Positions 26,725-38,744 are shown, numbered from the stretch's first letter. The stretch: DNA of 64,000 nt from Welwitschia mirabilis (GCA_051453625.1 JBOZIK010000001.1:232362361-232426360); one strand, 5' to 3'. Notes: generated by a model not told the origin, from the sequence alone. Numbers and translations: made by a program.

Positions 26725-26775
26725 GAAAAAAAAAAGGAAAGAAAAGGAAAGAAAAGAAAAGAAAAAGAAAAAATA
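26725..26775 (+). repeat. (GAAAA)n / (GGAAA)n microsatellite
   Basis: A purine-only run of gaaaa and ggaaa units following a short A tract. Simple sequence, likely polymorphic. Confidence 0.85.
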
Positions 26776-28439
26776 GAAATACAAACACTTCACTAAGTTA
26801 TATATTTTTTATGTGAGAGTAAATGTGTGCACATACTTTAATTTGAGCTCCAATGTCGAAGGTTTTTTTAATGATAATATATTGACTATTAATTTACTTT
26901 CTTATTTTGTTGTAAGAATGGATGTTTTCCCTTCCTTTCCTTGCACTAGATATAGATCATTTACATGAAGGAATGAATTTGTGAAAAAGGACATTCACTA
27001 GGATGTTAGAAGGGTTACCAAAGTATGCCTTTACTTATGATAATTTCAAAGATATTGATACTTTGCTTAATAAGCATAAGATGTTTACTTAGTTTGAAAT
27101 TTTTAATTATTTATTAAATTTAATATTCTAATATCTGGTTTTCCATAAGGCAATATGAAGAAAGTTTAGAGTTTACCCCTCCTCCCAAATGTGCTTTTTT
27201 AAAGTTTTAGTAACATCATACATGCAGATGTACAGATGGTATATTATCGTTAATGGTTGAAGCACCTCGAGAAAGACGAAATTCATCAATTTCCTTGACG
27301 AATCCTATAAAGGAATTTTATCCTCATAGTTATGTCAAGAAGCATGATTATATGTTTTTGTTGTTTGATAAAATTGTGTAATTTACTACGCTCGAATTTG
27401 TAGTCTAATTCATCCTATAAAATGTAATTAATTGTGTAAAGACAAGAGAGTTGCTGAACAATTAATGCAAAATTTATTGAACAACTTGTGTAACCCATTG
27501 TAATGATTATTACAAAAACATATGTCTAAATTAACTTCATTATTCAGGTAGTAGACTTTGAAAGTTTGAAACTTGAAACTAACACATATCAAAAATTGAA
27601 AATGTCTTCTTCCTTTTTCGTAATTTCAAATTTTCCATGAAATGTTTTTTTAAGCATACATATTCTCCTATCCTTAGATTATCAGTAACCCTTATTGTCA
27701 TAATTAAACCTACTAAAATATCTTACTTTTGCATCATGGGAATAAGTCTATTCATCCCTTTTACATGAAGGTCTATTTCACGTAAATGTGCTAATCCATC
27801 ACGTCGTTTTGCTTTTTGTTTTTCCTCACCCAAAACCTTAAAGAGTATTACATGAAAAAGTGTCACACCAATTCTTAGATTTAACTGTAATGACAGAGAT
27901 TTTTTGGCTATGTGTATAGGCCATAACCATCCTTACAAAAGTTCCCTGTGGCTCTTACAACATGCCCATCATATTACCTTAGATTGATTATTCTAAATAA
28001 TAAAAAAGCTCTTATTTAGACATGTCATTCAGCTGCTAAGGAATATCAAAACCAACTGCTTTGTTTCTTAAATGATTCTTTATTGTTTTCGAAACCACAT
28101 CTTTGACTTCAATGTCACATACGATTTTTTTAACCAAGAAGCTAAACTGCCTTCCCAGTTGGGGTGATGACACGTCGTATACACATTTCAAACTTGGAGT
28201 CTTCTGATTCAAATAATGGGTTAGAATGAGAGGCTAGATCAGATTCTAATTCCCACATCTATTTCATTTGTACACTTCAAGAGATAGAGAGCTGTTTAGC
28301 CCGCTCCTTTTTTTAATCCCACTAAAAGCCAAAGGGCTTGCGTAGCAGAAAATAAAAACGTAGTTTGAAATGCATTAATCCAATGGATGTAGAGAGCTTC
28401 TTATGCAAGCCTCCACCATTAATCCACCCCGTACTAGAT
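26776..28439. other. AT-rich non-coding stretch
   Basis: No supported gene. It separates the intact UGT from pseudogene 2. Confidence 0.5.
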
Positions 28440-29245
28440 TTATTCCTCTTCGTATTGCATGCCACGCACGTCTTCAGAACGTATTTGAGTTAAGCTTGTG
28501 CAGGGTCGATCGGCAGACGATCGCAATCCGCAAGTAGAGAACGAGAGATGCAACTGCCGGCCTTCGGCATGGGACACTTCATGCCCATGGCAGAGTTCGC
28601 CAAACTCCTTTCCGCCTTCAATCGCTTTCTGTAACTTTCATTACCGCTGATTAGCAGATGTCTTCCCACTTTCTCTCAAAATATGAACGCGGTTTATCTT
28701 CGATCAAGAAAATCGACGTCCGCCTCGTATGCCTCACGCCTGCCGAAGTGCCTTAACGCATCACACCCACTAGAGAGCATCTGGCTGCGCTTCAGGAGCT
28801 TGTGGCGCCTCTTCTGTAACAGACTCTTGTCAAACTGTTAGAATCCGGTCCAGTCAATTCATTTATCACAGAGTTCTTCTGTAGCTCATTCTTCGACGTC
28901 GCTCTTGAACTGCATCCCCCTGTGCTGTCTTCTTTGTCTCATCTGCATCTTTGCTATTCCTGATGCTCGAACGCTTCTACACTCTCTCAAACTGTCGGCT
29001 TACCTTGAGAGACATGCAACGCATCATCGAGGTGCCGTAGTTGCTCCCCCTGCAGTCCAAGGACTTTCCTCACACGCTCTTTTAAGAATCCTTCCGGAAT
29101 TGGAGTTGGTTCAGTTCTTACTGCTGTTCGATTGCCAAGGCTCACGGTCTGCTCCTCAACACTTTCACCGATTTGGAGAAACTGGCACTGATGGCACTCC
29201 AAGAAGGGAAAGTCATCACCACGGATGGCCAAACAAAGAAGTATT
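28440..29245 (+). pseudogene. UDP-glycosyltransferase pseudogene 2, 5' part
   Basis: About 108 bp of upstream sequence, then the 5' half of a UGT gene, aligned to the intact copy up to its codon for YY near residue 243. The ATG at 28,548 opens QLPAFGMGHFMPM, lacking about nine residues present in the intact N-terminus but keeping the catalytic His. A 1-bp loss near 28,630 shifts the frame. TGG has become TAG at 28,652-28,654. The catalytic Asp position reads Glu (FITE). Further stops follow. The sequence is interrupted at GTATT (29,241-29,245) by a copia element and resumes at 34,100. The ORF 28,905-29,285 is a frame-shifted reading of this relic. Confidence 0.93.
29241..29245 (+). repeat. 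Target-site duplication GTATT (left copy)
   Basis: Five bases immediately before the TG of the left LTR. They recur at 34,100-34,104 immediately after the CA of the right LTR. Removing the element plus one copy restores alignment of the pseudogene with the intact UGT. Confidence 0.92.
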
Positions 29246-29562
29246 TGAGAGTTATAGCAGCTCAAAACAATTATTTAAACTTTAATCATTAAAAGTTAAA
29301 GAAATATAATTTATGAATGTTGTCAAGGAGTTAATAAGACACATAATCCAAGTGAGTATCATTTATATTTACAAGATACTCACACTTCAGGTGAGTATCA
29401 TTTATATTTAAAATGGAAATATTTGGAGATGTTATAACTTCATTGTAATTTTTGTAACTTTCGCTAACTTCCTTGTAACTTCTGTAAACAACTTAAATGG
29501 CTTAACTTCCTTATAGCTTCTGCAAATTGCTTAACTAATGTCAATGTCAATAAAATGCCTCA
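29246..29562 (-). repeat. 3' LTR of the copia element
   Basis: 317 bp, reading tgagagttata..cctca on the plus strand. It is 38 bp longer than its partner because it contains a direct duplication of gtgagtatcatttatattta (starts 29,352 and 29,391, offset 39 bp). The copy arrangement also creates a gtgagtatc/gatactcac hairpin. Confidence 0.88.
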
Positions 29563-29639
29563 ATAGTCCTGCTTTGACATTTAGGTTAAAAAGACACAAC
29601 AAACAAGAACCAAAATATTATAATAATTCTAATATTTCT

Positions 29640-30330
29640 TCTCCTTGACCTGAATGTCTTGTTGTTGTTGAAACTTTCATTTGGTGTGTACATTCAAAAC
29701 CTTCATTAATTTTAACAAATGATGGAAAGATTGTAAATTAGTAGCCTTGGTAAGCATGTCTACCAAGTGATTGCTAGACTTACAATAATGAACAAACATA
29801 ACTTTTTCAACACTGCATCTTAAATCAAAATGCTTTATTCGTTGGTGTGGAATAGGATTATGGGCAATAGAGATAGCACTTTTGTTATCCTAGTAAAGTG
29901 AAAAACAAATAGAGGTAGGAAATTGGAGATCATTGAATATTTTAAGAATACACAACACCTATTGAACTACATACGCCCTTGCAACAGACTTTGCTCTTTG
30001 CTCCCATAGTAGATTAAGAGACTAAAAGTTGTTTATTTGAATTCCACGAATTAAATAGTGTCCCAACATAATAGCACAATAACTAGTACTCTTCAAGGTA
30101 TCAGGACAACATCCCTAATTAACATTAAAAAAGACATTAAAGTTGGGGATTTTCCTAATGCCATAGATGACTCCATATCTTGTTGTTTTTCCCACATACT
30201 TGGGAATAAATTTCCCTAATTTCCAAGGTGTTCGAGTGTTTGAGTTACATGAGATGAAAATTGGATAGTAACTTCAACTGAAAACTAAATGTAAGGCTTT
30301 GTAGCAATTAGATAAAGTAAGAAACCAATA
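29640..30330 (-). pseudogene. copia RNase H relic
   Basis: Minus-strand reading shows the family-typical DNKSAISIAHNP followed by KHFDLRC and, further on, FVHYCKSSNHLVDMLTKA (about 29,700-29,910). These are conserved blocks of the Ty1/copia RNase H C-terminus. Stops and shifts break it. Confidence 0.85.
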
Positions 30331-30339
30331 GTTGAATGA

Positions 30340-31110
30340 TATGTAGTTTTGTCAAAAGGAGGGATAGTATCATAAATACTTAGTTTTGAATTAGGCTACA
30401 ATGGAATATGATTTTGTTTTCATTGATCAAATTTAAATCTCTTCACCAATTGAGGAGCATACTTTGTTTGTAAAATAGCAGAAATGTTATTAATATAAGA
30501 CACTTCCAAACCCCAAGAATAATTTAGTTTAGCAAGATTAGACTTATCAAACTCTTTGTTCATGTTATTTCTTAAATTATCTATCAAATCCATGCTATTA
30601 CTTGTGAAACTATATAATCCACAAAATAAAACAAGAAACAATCCTTTACAACAATGATTGATCTATAAAAAGTATTATCATATTTGCATTTATGGAAGCC
30701 TAAATTTTGTAAATGCCCGTTAAATCTTGTAAACTAAGCACAGGGAGGCTGTTTCAAACCATATAACACCTTTCTTAACCTATAAACATGATTCCTCATA
30801 CCATGGACCACATATCCTTCGAGTTCATGAACATAAACTTCTTCATGTAACTAGCTATTAAGAAAGGTATATTTCACATCCATTTGATAAATATGGCAAT
30901 AAATTAAGCCATCACAAAAAAAAAAAAAAACTCATAGTTTTAATTCTTGCTACTAGGGAAAAACTTAAAAAGTAATCACCACTAGCAAATTCTGCAGATC
31001 CCTTTATGACAAGCCTTACTTTGTATTTATTCAAAAAGCCATCATCGTTTGTCTTAATTTCAAATATCCATTTTTAGCCAATTGTCACTTTACTATTTAG
31101 AAGTAGAGAT
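30340..31110 (-). pseudogene. copia reverse transcriptase relic
   Basis: The minus ORF 30,420-30,641 carries the block after the RT active site (NSMDLIDNL, GLEVSYINN, QTKYAPQL). Just upstream (near 30,620) the normally conserved YVDD box reads FVDY, so a catalytic Asp is lost. The preceding palm/finger region is recognisable but frame-broken. Confidence 0.85.
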
Positions 31111-31411
31111 AAGAATTTCTAATCTACTTTAACTCTCCCTTTATTGTCTTTATCTAAGCTCGCTCCTTTAAAGCTTCTACATGTGTTTATTATTCTATAG
31201 TTGAAACCAAATTTAAATTTTTCTTAAATTTTGAATGTGTCAACATATTCCTTAAATCAAAATATCTTCTTTGTTGAGTCTATATTTTTCGAGAGTTTTA
31301 GAATAGGTATTCTATCATTTTCACTACATTCATTAACATCATTATAAGGGAAATGAGTATCTTCAACAATCATCTCAACATCTTGGAAAAACTTCCTGGA
31401 ATCTTCATCAT

Positions 31412-32560
31412 CTAAAACATTCTTCTTCTTAGGTTTAGAATCATACAAAAAGTCATTTTCACGACATCTAATACTATCACAAACATAAGTTTTTTTAAAT
31501 CTCCTAAATAAAAAAATCTATAATCTTTTTTGAAAAGAGAATAACCTAGGAATATATACTTCATTCCTTTAGGTTCAAGCTTGTTAAATTTTTCTCTTTC
31601 TACAAAAGCACAATAAACAAAACCAAAATCTCTAAAATGAGAAATCAAGAGTTTTTGATTGTACCATTTTTCATAAGGTCTTGTTGGTGGACCTATTTTG
31701 GTTGGACATTTGTTTTAATATAACTTGCTATAAATACTGCATCTACTTGAAACATTTCTAGAATAAAAGCATGATTCAACATAACCTATGACATTATTAT
31801 GAGAGGATAATTCTTTCGTTCTATTAATTCATTTTATTATGAAGCATAAGACACTATCAATTGTTTTTGAATTTCCAATTCATCAAAATTTTTTTGCATT
31901 TCTAGAGAAGAAAATTCTCGTCCATTAGCTATTCTTAAATATTTCCCCTTTTTATCAAACATCAACACCTATTTTCTTAATATTAAAAAATTTTTATATT
32001 TATTCTTCATGAAATAAACCTAGGAAAATCTTGTACAATCATTAACTAATACCAACATAAAAACATTACTAGCTAAGCTTTAAATTCTTATCTTACCACA
32101 TATACCTACACATACCAACTAGAGAGGCTTTGTGTAATGCCCTTCTATTCTTGGGAGAGTGGTGGCTATAAGCTTATCCATGCTACAACTATCATAAGAT
32201 AAGTTTGTAGTGATGTTAAGCCTTTCAACATCTAAAACAAATTTGATGATGTAAAATATTTATCATATCTTGAACATTATTATGTCCAAAATGCTTATGC
32301 CATCATTTTATTTATTAATAAATTATCACCAAATTTATTGGACTTCCTTACACATTAATAATATATAAATTACCACCACATTACTTTAGAGTTTCTACAG
32401 ATTCTTCTTTTGCTTTCTTATTATTAACTTGACATTCACTATTCTTACTATCAATTATCTATCCTCTTTTATCAAACTAAGATACACTTACAAAATTTAA
32501 AGAAAGAATTGGGACATAGAGTGCACTTAGAACTCTAGAATAGCTACTTGAATTTATTAG
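31412..32560 (-). pseudogene. copia integrase relic
   Basis: The minus ORF 31,412-31,648 matches the C-terminal integrase block of copia elements (KFNKLEPKGMKYIFLGYS). Upstream at about 31.7-31.95 kb, the core with NGREFSSLEMQ, NELIERKN and MLNHAFILEMF is visible across frames. Several stops interrupt it. Confidence 0.85.
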
Positions 32561-32899
32561 TATTTTTACTATGTCTTCTCCTTGAATTATTATTATTATT
32601 AATTATCACCAAATCTGACGTGGCTTATCTTGCACTTACCCAATGAATGAAATGTAGATAAATTCCTAAGCATATGATGTGTGCAACCTTTATCAATACA
32701 CTCAACATGACTTTGAGGAGTGTTACTTTTTGAAATAGTTAAAACTTTTATCAATAGAAGAAAAGAAATCACGTTTGATGGCCTTGAAGTTTACAAAAAA
32801 AACAGATGTATTAATGATTATTACACTTTCCTCCAACATCAAAAAGTTTTGAAATATAATCATGTTGTTTATCATAACAAAGTCTTTTAACATGGTGAT

Positions 32900-33700
32900 A
32901 CCTTCTATAATGGCTACATTGCATATTTTGAAATCTTCGATCTATTCTTTGATCTTCTTAGCCTTTGTAACTTCATTCTCCTAAGAAACTTCCTCTTTAT
33001 TATAATTGATTCTAATTTGTATCAGTTTATTGTTTCAAAGGTTGGTTTCTTCCACATCCTCTACCTCTTCCATGACGCAACTTGCCTTTAACTTTTCATT
33101 TTAGAAGAAATGCTTCTTCCTTGATATCTTTGGCATCATTTTAATTTTTACTATTGGACATATATGTAGTCAACTTCTATGTTATATCATAATATTCTAA
33201 AATAGATTAAAGTCCTTTGAAAGAAATCTTTACTAGTTCTATTAAGCATCATTTCTATAAACTTAGATTAGACAGATCGAAGCATCTATGCCATCATTTC
33301 TTCTTCTTTAATTTCCTTTTCTATAATACTCATTTTTATTCTAACATATCTTAATTTTTCAAAATACTCATGTATAGTCTAACTATCATGGATGATTTTT
33401 AAATTCTTTAATCAAAGTGTGTAGAAATATGCTATTTGTTTCTTGATTACCTTCACATCTGACTAGGAAGTCATCCCAAACTTTCTTTGCTATAAGCATT
33501 TTTGTGGCCTTTAATAATGCTTCATCATGCTCTTCCACATCTATAGCTAATGCTAAACAATCTTTAGGTATTTTTCCACTCCTTTGTCATTATCAAACTC
33601 TTGCTTAGAAGAAGGATATTTCAGAAGAGGCTCAACTTTTTGAACAGGATTCCTGACATCTTCTATCTTTAAAACAAACTTCATCGAGAATTAACGTGCA
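32900..33700 (-). pseudogene. Probable copia gag relic
   Basis: The position between the primer-binding site and integrase, and scattered similarity to copia gag, indicate the gag region. The frames are too broken to delimit domains. Confidence 0.5.
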
Positions 33701-33820
33701 TCAAACTTTATTATATTGAAATAGAGAACAAAACTAGATAAGTTTTTCAATGTCTTTCTCTTATGTAAACACTCCTATATTAAATAACTTCACTATAAAT
33801 CAACTAATCTGATACTAAAA

Positions 33821-34099
33821 TGAGAGTTATAATAGCTCAAAAAATTACTTTAAATTTAATTGTTGAAACATTAAATAAATATAATATATGAATGTTGTCA
33901 ATAAGTTTAAAAAATAGATATAATCCAAGTGTATATAATTTATATTTATAGTGAAAATATTTGGAGATGGTTATAACTTGATTACAACTTCTATAACTTT
34001 CACTATTTCCCCATAACTTTTACAAACTATTTAACAGAGTGACTTTCTCATATCTTCTTTAAATTTCTTAAATAACATAAATGTCAATAAAATTTCACA
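33821..34099 (-). repeat. 5' LTR of the copia element
   Basis: 279 bp, tgagagttata..tttcaca on plus, that is TG..CA on the element strand. The primer-binding site lies on its internal side (33,808-33,819), which fixes the element's orientation. Confidence 0.9.
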
Positions 34100-34515
34100 G
34101 TATTATGAAGTGAATCCTTTGATTCAATCCTCTTTTGAAAGAATATGAAAAGAAGAACATGGAAGAAAAATAAGAGGAGTACCTATGATGGCTTAACATG
34201 AAACCTTTAGAGTCCATGTTATTCATGTCCTTTGGAAGTTAAGTAGTACTTTTCCTAGAATAAGTTGTAAAGATTACTCATGATTTGACAAGTAGTAGGT
34301 AAACATTCCTATGACTACTACAAAATCCTCAACTATCAGCCTTGATGCAAGGGCAACATCCTAAAGAAATTAACAACTTATTGTCTTTTAGCATTTTTGG
34401 CAGAACAAAGGGATAAGGACTCATATATATAGTGCATGTCTTTAGGCTTTCTTGAGAGGACAGGACTCATATGTACAATGTGGGAACCTTAAGTGGCAAT
34501 TCTTATTCGGCCTAT
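34100..34515 (+). pseudogene. UDP-glycosyltransferase pseudogene 2, 3' part
   Basis: It continues exactly where 29,245 left off: after the duplicated GTATT it aligns with the intact gene from the 'AIGPLIQSSLF' region through the 'LYVSFGS' block to the start of the PSPG box (gtgggaaccttaagtggcaattctt near 34,475-34,500). About 40 bp around 'aggactcatat' is present twice (34,400-34,436 and 34,445-34,483). Homology stops near 34,515, inside the PSPG box; the rest of the C-terminal domain is not found in the window. Confidence 0.9.
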
Positions 34516-34530
34516 TATTATCACACTAAA

Positions 34531-34770
34531 AGCCATAACTTAGTTGAAAACTAAAATTGTTCATACTCACCAACTCGTTGAGCTAAACAGGGAAGTGCAT
34601 ACCCCAAAATCTCTTCGTTAAGTGATCACATGAAATAAGAATACACCAAGAAGACTTGAATCCAAAATGAATTAAAATAATGGCTTTGGATCCATTATCT
34701 TTACACCAAAAATTGTGACTTAGGTGGAAACTAGAACTTTTCATACTTATCCACTCATCGAGCTAGGCAT
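34531..34770 (+). repeat. Direct repeat of about 62 bp, period about 179 bp
   Basis: Copies at 34,531-34,592 and 34,709-34,770 share 'actaaaa..gtgacttag.tg.aaact' and 'catactcaccaactcgttgagcta' with scattered changes. They lie between the truncated UGT pseudogene and the gypsy LTR; the origin is unknown. Confidence 0.75.
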
Positions 34771-34810
34771 GATTAAATGATAAGTAAATGAAAGTATTAA
34801 AAAAAATTAT

Positions 34811-35330
34811 ACTTAAATATGCTTTTCACCTTTATATTGAAATACTAACTTTTACATAAGGATGCATTAAGGCTTGTGTTTTTCTTTGCAGGTAATACCT
34901 TAGAGTATGGGAAATGCTATTGCACCCTTTGTAGGGTAGCTTAAGATCCCTTTCTTGACCTTATTACTTAGTTTATTCCCATAACTTTTTGCTAAAAATA
35001 TCCCCACCGTTGGTGGTGATTGCTTTCTTATACCCTTGTTTGTTTTTTTGTTTCCATTATTTTCTCCTTAGGAATATGGCTGTGGTTGTTACACCTTTTC
35101 TGCCACTCTATCCTTCTCTCTTATCTTCATGCCATGTGACATCTTGTACCTGAAACACAATAATAAAATATAAACATACTAACCTATTAACATACTAATT
35201 AACTAATCTATTGATTAGTAAGTGTATTGATAAAGAAAAAAAATTGTTATTATTTAAAATGCATAATTAAGATAGCAAAAACACTTTATTAATAAGAAAG
35301 ATTTACATCAAAATTTATCCTCATTAGTTC
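34811..35330 (-). repeat. Gypsy LTR, left (3', partial)
   Basis: About 520 bp clearly similar to 56,419-56,918. Shared blocks include 'aaatatgctttt', 'gggaaatgctattgcacc', 'ttctctcttatcttcatgccat' and 'gcataattaagatagcaaaaacactt'. Immediately right, the minus strand reads a polypurine tract (cttgggggaact, 35,331-35,342), the mark of a 3' LTR junction. Confidence 0.88.
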
Positions 35331-35342
35331 CCCCAAGCTCAA

Positions 35343-36827
35343 GGTTTTGTTAGTTCCTTAATAAATAAATATATACAAAAGAGACAAAGATATTTAGATT
35401 AGGGATGCTTAAAACACTAAATTTTTAAAAGGTATATCTTCCTTAGCATGTTCATAGTGAAGCTCAGTAAAGTAGAAGCTGTAGATTCTTATGTTATGAT
35501 TTTAGTGCTTTACAACTGTCCTTACTTTTTAAACTGAAAATTAACACTTTTAATCCTACTAATTACATAAATGTGATCATGGTTCTCCTGGCTTACATCG
35601 ATTACTTTATATTCTACATATCATGAATTTGTTCTAAAAAATTCATGAAGTTTCGTAAAAGAACTCCACATTGAGTAGATTTCTTTTGGAAATCTAATCC
35701 ATTTTCTTTAACTATTTTTACCTATTTATCTCTTAGGAACTTTTCTCCTACTAGAAAAAATTGTTTTTCTAATATTTACTCCATCTAAATCTTTATTAAT
35801 ATGCTTTCTAGAAAGTACCATTTATATTTGAATGCAACAAAGATCCATTTTCTTAGATATTCTGTTTAGCTTTTCAAGATAATCATTTTCCTTAAAACTT
35901 AGCTTAGAACATTTCTTCTGTAAACTCCTACAAGTATCATAACAGGGTTGCACACTTTTCTCAAGAAGAGGATTTGATGAGGGTCATAGGGAACTCTTTA
36001 GGTCTCAATAAAGGCCATCAAACCCATTGTAATAACTGACCTTCTTACCAAAAGCTCTTTTTGATTTCCTTCTCTTTGATATTCTAGTCCACTTCCTAGA
36101 AGCTCTAATACTAGATGCTAAAGTTTGCCTTGGAACTTTTGTGTGAATCCATCCTTCCATGATTTTGAAAGCATGAAAATACATGAGAATGCAAAATGTG
36201 AAATTTACAAACCTGACTTTTGCTTGATATAGGAAAAAAGCTTATACTTACAGTTGCATTAATTTCACACAGTCGAAGAGTAAACGTGATTATGAATTGA
36301 AACTGAAACAGATGGGACTAGAGCTATTTTGCACTCTTATGATATTAGAAAAATTTGAATGACATGTTAGTAAGATGTAAATTAGGAAAATTTGATAAGT
36401 TGAAACTGATATCATGGATGCTAATGTGGTTGAAATAATGTAGAATTAACATTACAATGGGGGTCCTCAAGAATGAGGAGTCGTCATCAAGAATGAGTTT
36501 AATTGGAATTATAGAGGAATGGAAAGGCATATTTAAGTGGTAGTCACTCTCCACAACATCAGATTCAACAAGAGTCATTGAGAACTCTTGAGTTCTCCAC
36601 GAGGGCCATCGAATCTATTGTGAAGCCAGTTGAAAGAGTTCAAAGGTGGTCGTCGAGATCTCAAGATTTCTTGACACTGTCATTTGAATTCTAACCACTA
36701 TCATTATGAAAGCAAGTAATAATGAAAAAGTGAAGTCATATGATAGAGTTATAATGGAAAGTTGAGGGGGGTAATCGAGAATGAGACCTTTCTCATTTAA
36801 AAGTAAGTTTGAAAATGCTAAGTCAAC
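35343..36827 (-). other. Gypsy 3' non-coding interior
   Basis: No recognisable domain between the polypurine tract and the tandem array. The minus ORF 36,345-36,578 has no family resemblance. Long 3' untranslated regions are known in Tat/Ogre-type gypsy elements. Confidence 0.4.
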
Positions 36828-37575
36828 TTGAAATCTAGTCTAAAGCTTTGACTTTGGACTAGTGTCAGTCAACTCTTTGAACTTGTATGTTGATGGCTTG
36901 GCTTAACATCTAATTTAAAGTTTCAACTTTAGGTCAGTGTAAGTCAGCTAGGCAATCTTTTTTTCTTTTTTTTTGCTTACAAAGTAAAGAAGTAATTAGG
37001 TTAGCTAAAATCCAACTTGAAGCTTTGACTTTAAGTTGATGTCAGTCAATCATGTGATCTTATTTGATTATAGATTTTTAGAGCATAAGAAAATGAATGA
37101 GTTGGCATGAGATTTGGATCAAAGTTCCGACTTTGAGTTGGTATTAGTTAAAAAATTCAAATTCTCATCACAATGATTTGATCTAAAATCTGACTCAAAG
37201 TTTTGGCTTTGGATTGGTGTTGATTAACCAAGTGATCTTTGTTTTAAAGCCTATTTATGATGATATTTTATTAGACAAGAAACGTCACTAAATTTAATTT
37301 CTTATTCTTCCTTGAAATAAAATAAAAGAAAATATTTTTTGAGATATCAGATATGCCCTAAAAAGTCTTCTTTTGATTAAAAAGTTTTTGTAAATTTTTT
37401 GATAATTACTTAGTAATGTAGTTTATGATGACAAACTTTGGTGGATCCTTGCAATGACATGCAACTTAGGAAATCTAAACTAATCATAAATCAATCTGAA
37501 GTTCTGACTTTATATTGACCTTAGTTAGTTTGAGATTTTTTGATTCCAGACTTACTCTAAGATTGATGTTGATAC
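36828..37575 (+). repeat. Imperfect tandem repeat array (about 55-bp core)
   Basis: Six or seven copies of a core like 'aaatc.aacttgaagctttgactttg..ttggtgtcagtcaac..gtgatctt' begin near 36,830, 36,905, 37,008, 37,111, 37,183, 37,484 and 37,540, with variable spacers (about 20-250 bp). Each copy contains a 'tttgacttt' centre. Tandem repeats between pol and the 3' LTR are a known trait of Tat/Ogre gypsy elements, which fits the position. Confidence 0.8.
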
Positions 37576-38744
37576 TTAGCACACTTTAGCTATTGGCAAA
37601 ATAGGTATACGTATTTTATAGAATCATTAATTTAAGATTGAACACGTGTGCACTAGGTAACTTATTATGAACTACATTTGTCAAGTATGATAGTAAGACT
37701 TATGTTATAAATCTCGTTCCTTACATGCTAATCATCTATCATTCTCCACCTGAGCTTTATAATTCCTTCACTTAATACTATTCTAATCCTTCTCATATTT
37801 TCTCTATTAATCCTTAAGGATGGCACTCCTTCTCCCTCTCCCATTGTTGCCTCTATTGTTAAGAAGGTGAAACATTGCTTGTTCAACTTGGGTTCCACAA
37901 AGATAGACATGTGCATTAGTAGTATATATCCCTAGTCACATTAACTCTTTGTTAGATCTGAAAATGCGATACAATAGTTCTCATACTACGATTACAAATT
38001 AACTACTAAGATCTTAGATACCTTAGATTCATTCATTATTGAAATTGACAAAGATCATTTTGGAAGCAGTGTTATTCCCTTAAGTTTTGGTCCCACGACC
38101 CATCACTTAGTGGGTATGTATCTAAGGGTGAGAACTAAATAACTTTAACAGTAACTCAATTATGGAAATTCAGCTTGTGAAGCTTTAAGGCATAAACCCT
38201 ATTCTTAGTCTTTTTGCATTGAGTTTTAATAAGGAAAATATAGAGAAGACAATATGAGATGCTAAAATTTATCAAAACCTTTGTTGAGCCTATCCAAAGG
38301 AGATTAATATGCTGTTTGAATTTCTAGATGAGATGAATCTACTACCCTTGGGTGAGAATTTCGTAGGAAGAATAGGCATTCTCATAAGGAGGAATAAGTT
38401 TTCTAGCTACTTCAATAATTGAGCTGCTTTAGTTAGTGATTTGTTTGCATAGTAATTTAAGAAATGTTTTTACTGTATTCCTACAACTAGATGTAATACA
38501 CTATTTTCTTAATAAAATTTTTGATTTTTATTTCAAATAAAGTTGTCTTATACGATTTTTACTTTATCATGAACATATCAATTCCATTAAAGAAAATTTA
38601 AATTAAATAATTTATTAAGTTGTTAAGATAATGCGAAATGATTTTAAAACTTTAAATCTTTCCCCTGGATCAAATAGAATTTAATGATTGTAAATGCTAT
38701 TGAATTAAAAATATTTAAATACACATTTCATCACAGACTAGAAT
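37576..38744. other. AT-rich stretch, unassigned
   Basis: No recognisable domain. The ORF 37,728-37,916 (-) has no family signature. Part of the gypsy interior by position. Confidence 0.4.

Larger units (their letters stand above)
29246..34099 (-). mobile_element. Ty1/copia LTR retrotransposon inside UGT pseudogene 2
   Basis: A structurally complete but decayed element of 4,854 bp, on the strand opposite to the UGT. LTRs are at 29,246-29,562 and 33,821-34,099. A primer-binding site matching the initiator Met tRNA type (minus TAGTATCAGATT, near 33,808-33,819) abuts the 33.8-kb LTR, so that is the 5' LTR. Domain relics in minus order are gag (about 33.7-32.9 kb), integrase (about 32.5-31.4 kb), reverse transcriptase (about 31.1-30.4 kb) and RNase H (about 30.3-29.65 kb). 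Gag-integrase-RT-RNase H is the copia order. All frames are broken by stops and shifts. The LTRs differ at many sites, so the insertion is old. Confidence 0.93.

Noticed and set aside
28905-29285. 126-codon plus ORF as a separate small gene
   Set aside because: It is an out-of-frame reading of UGT pseudogene 2 that runs into the copia LTR.
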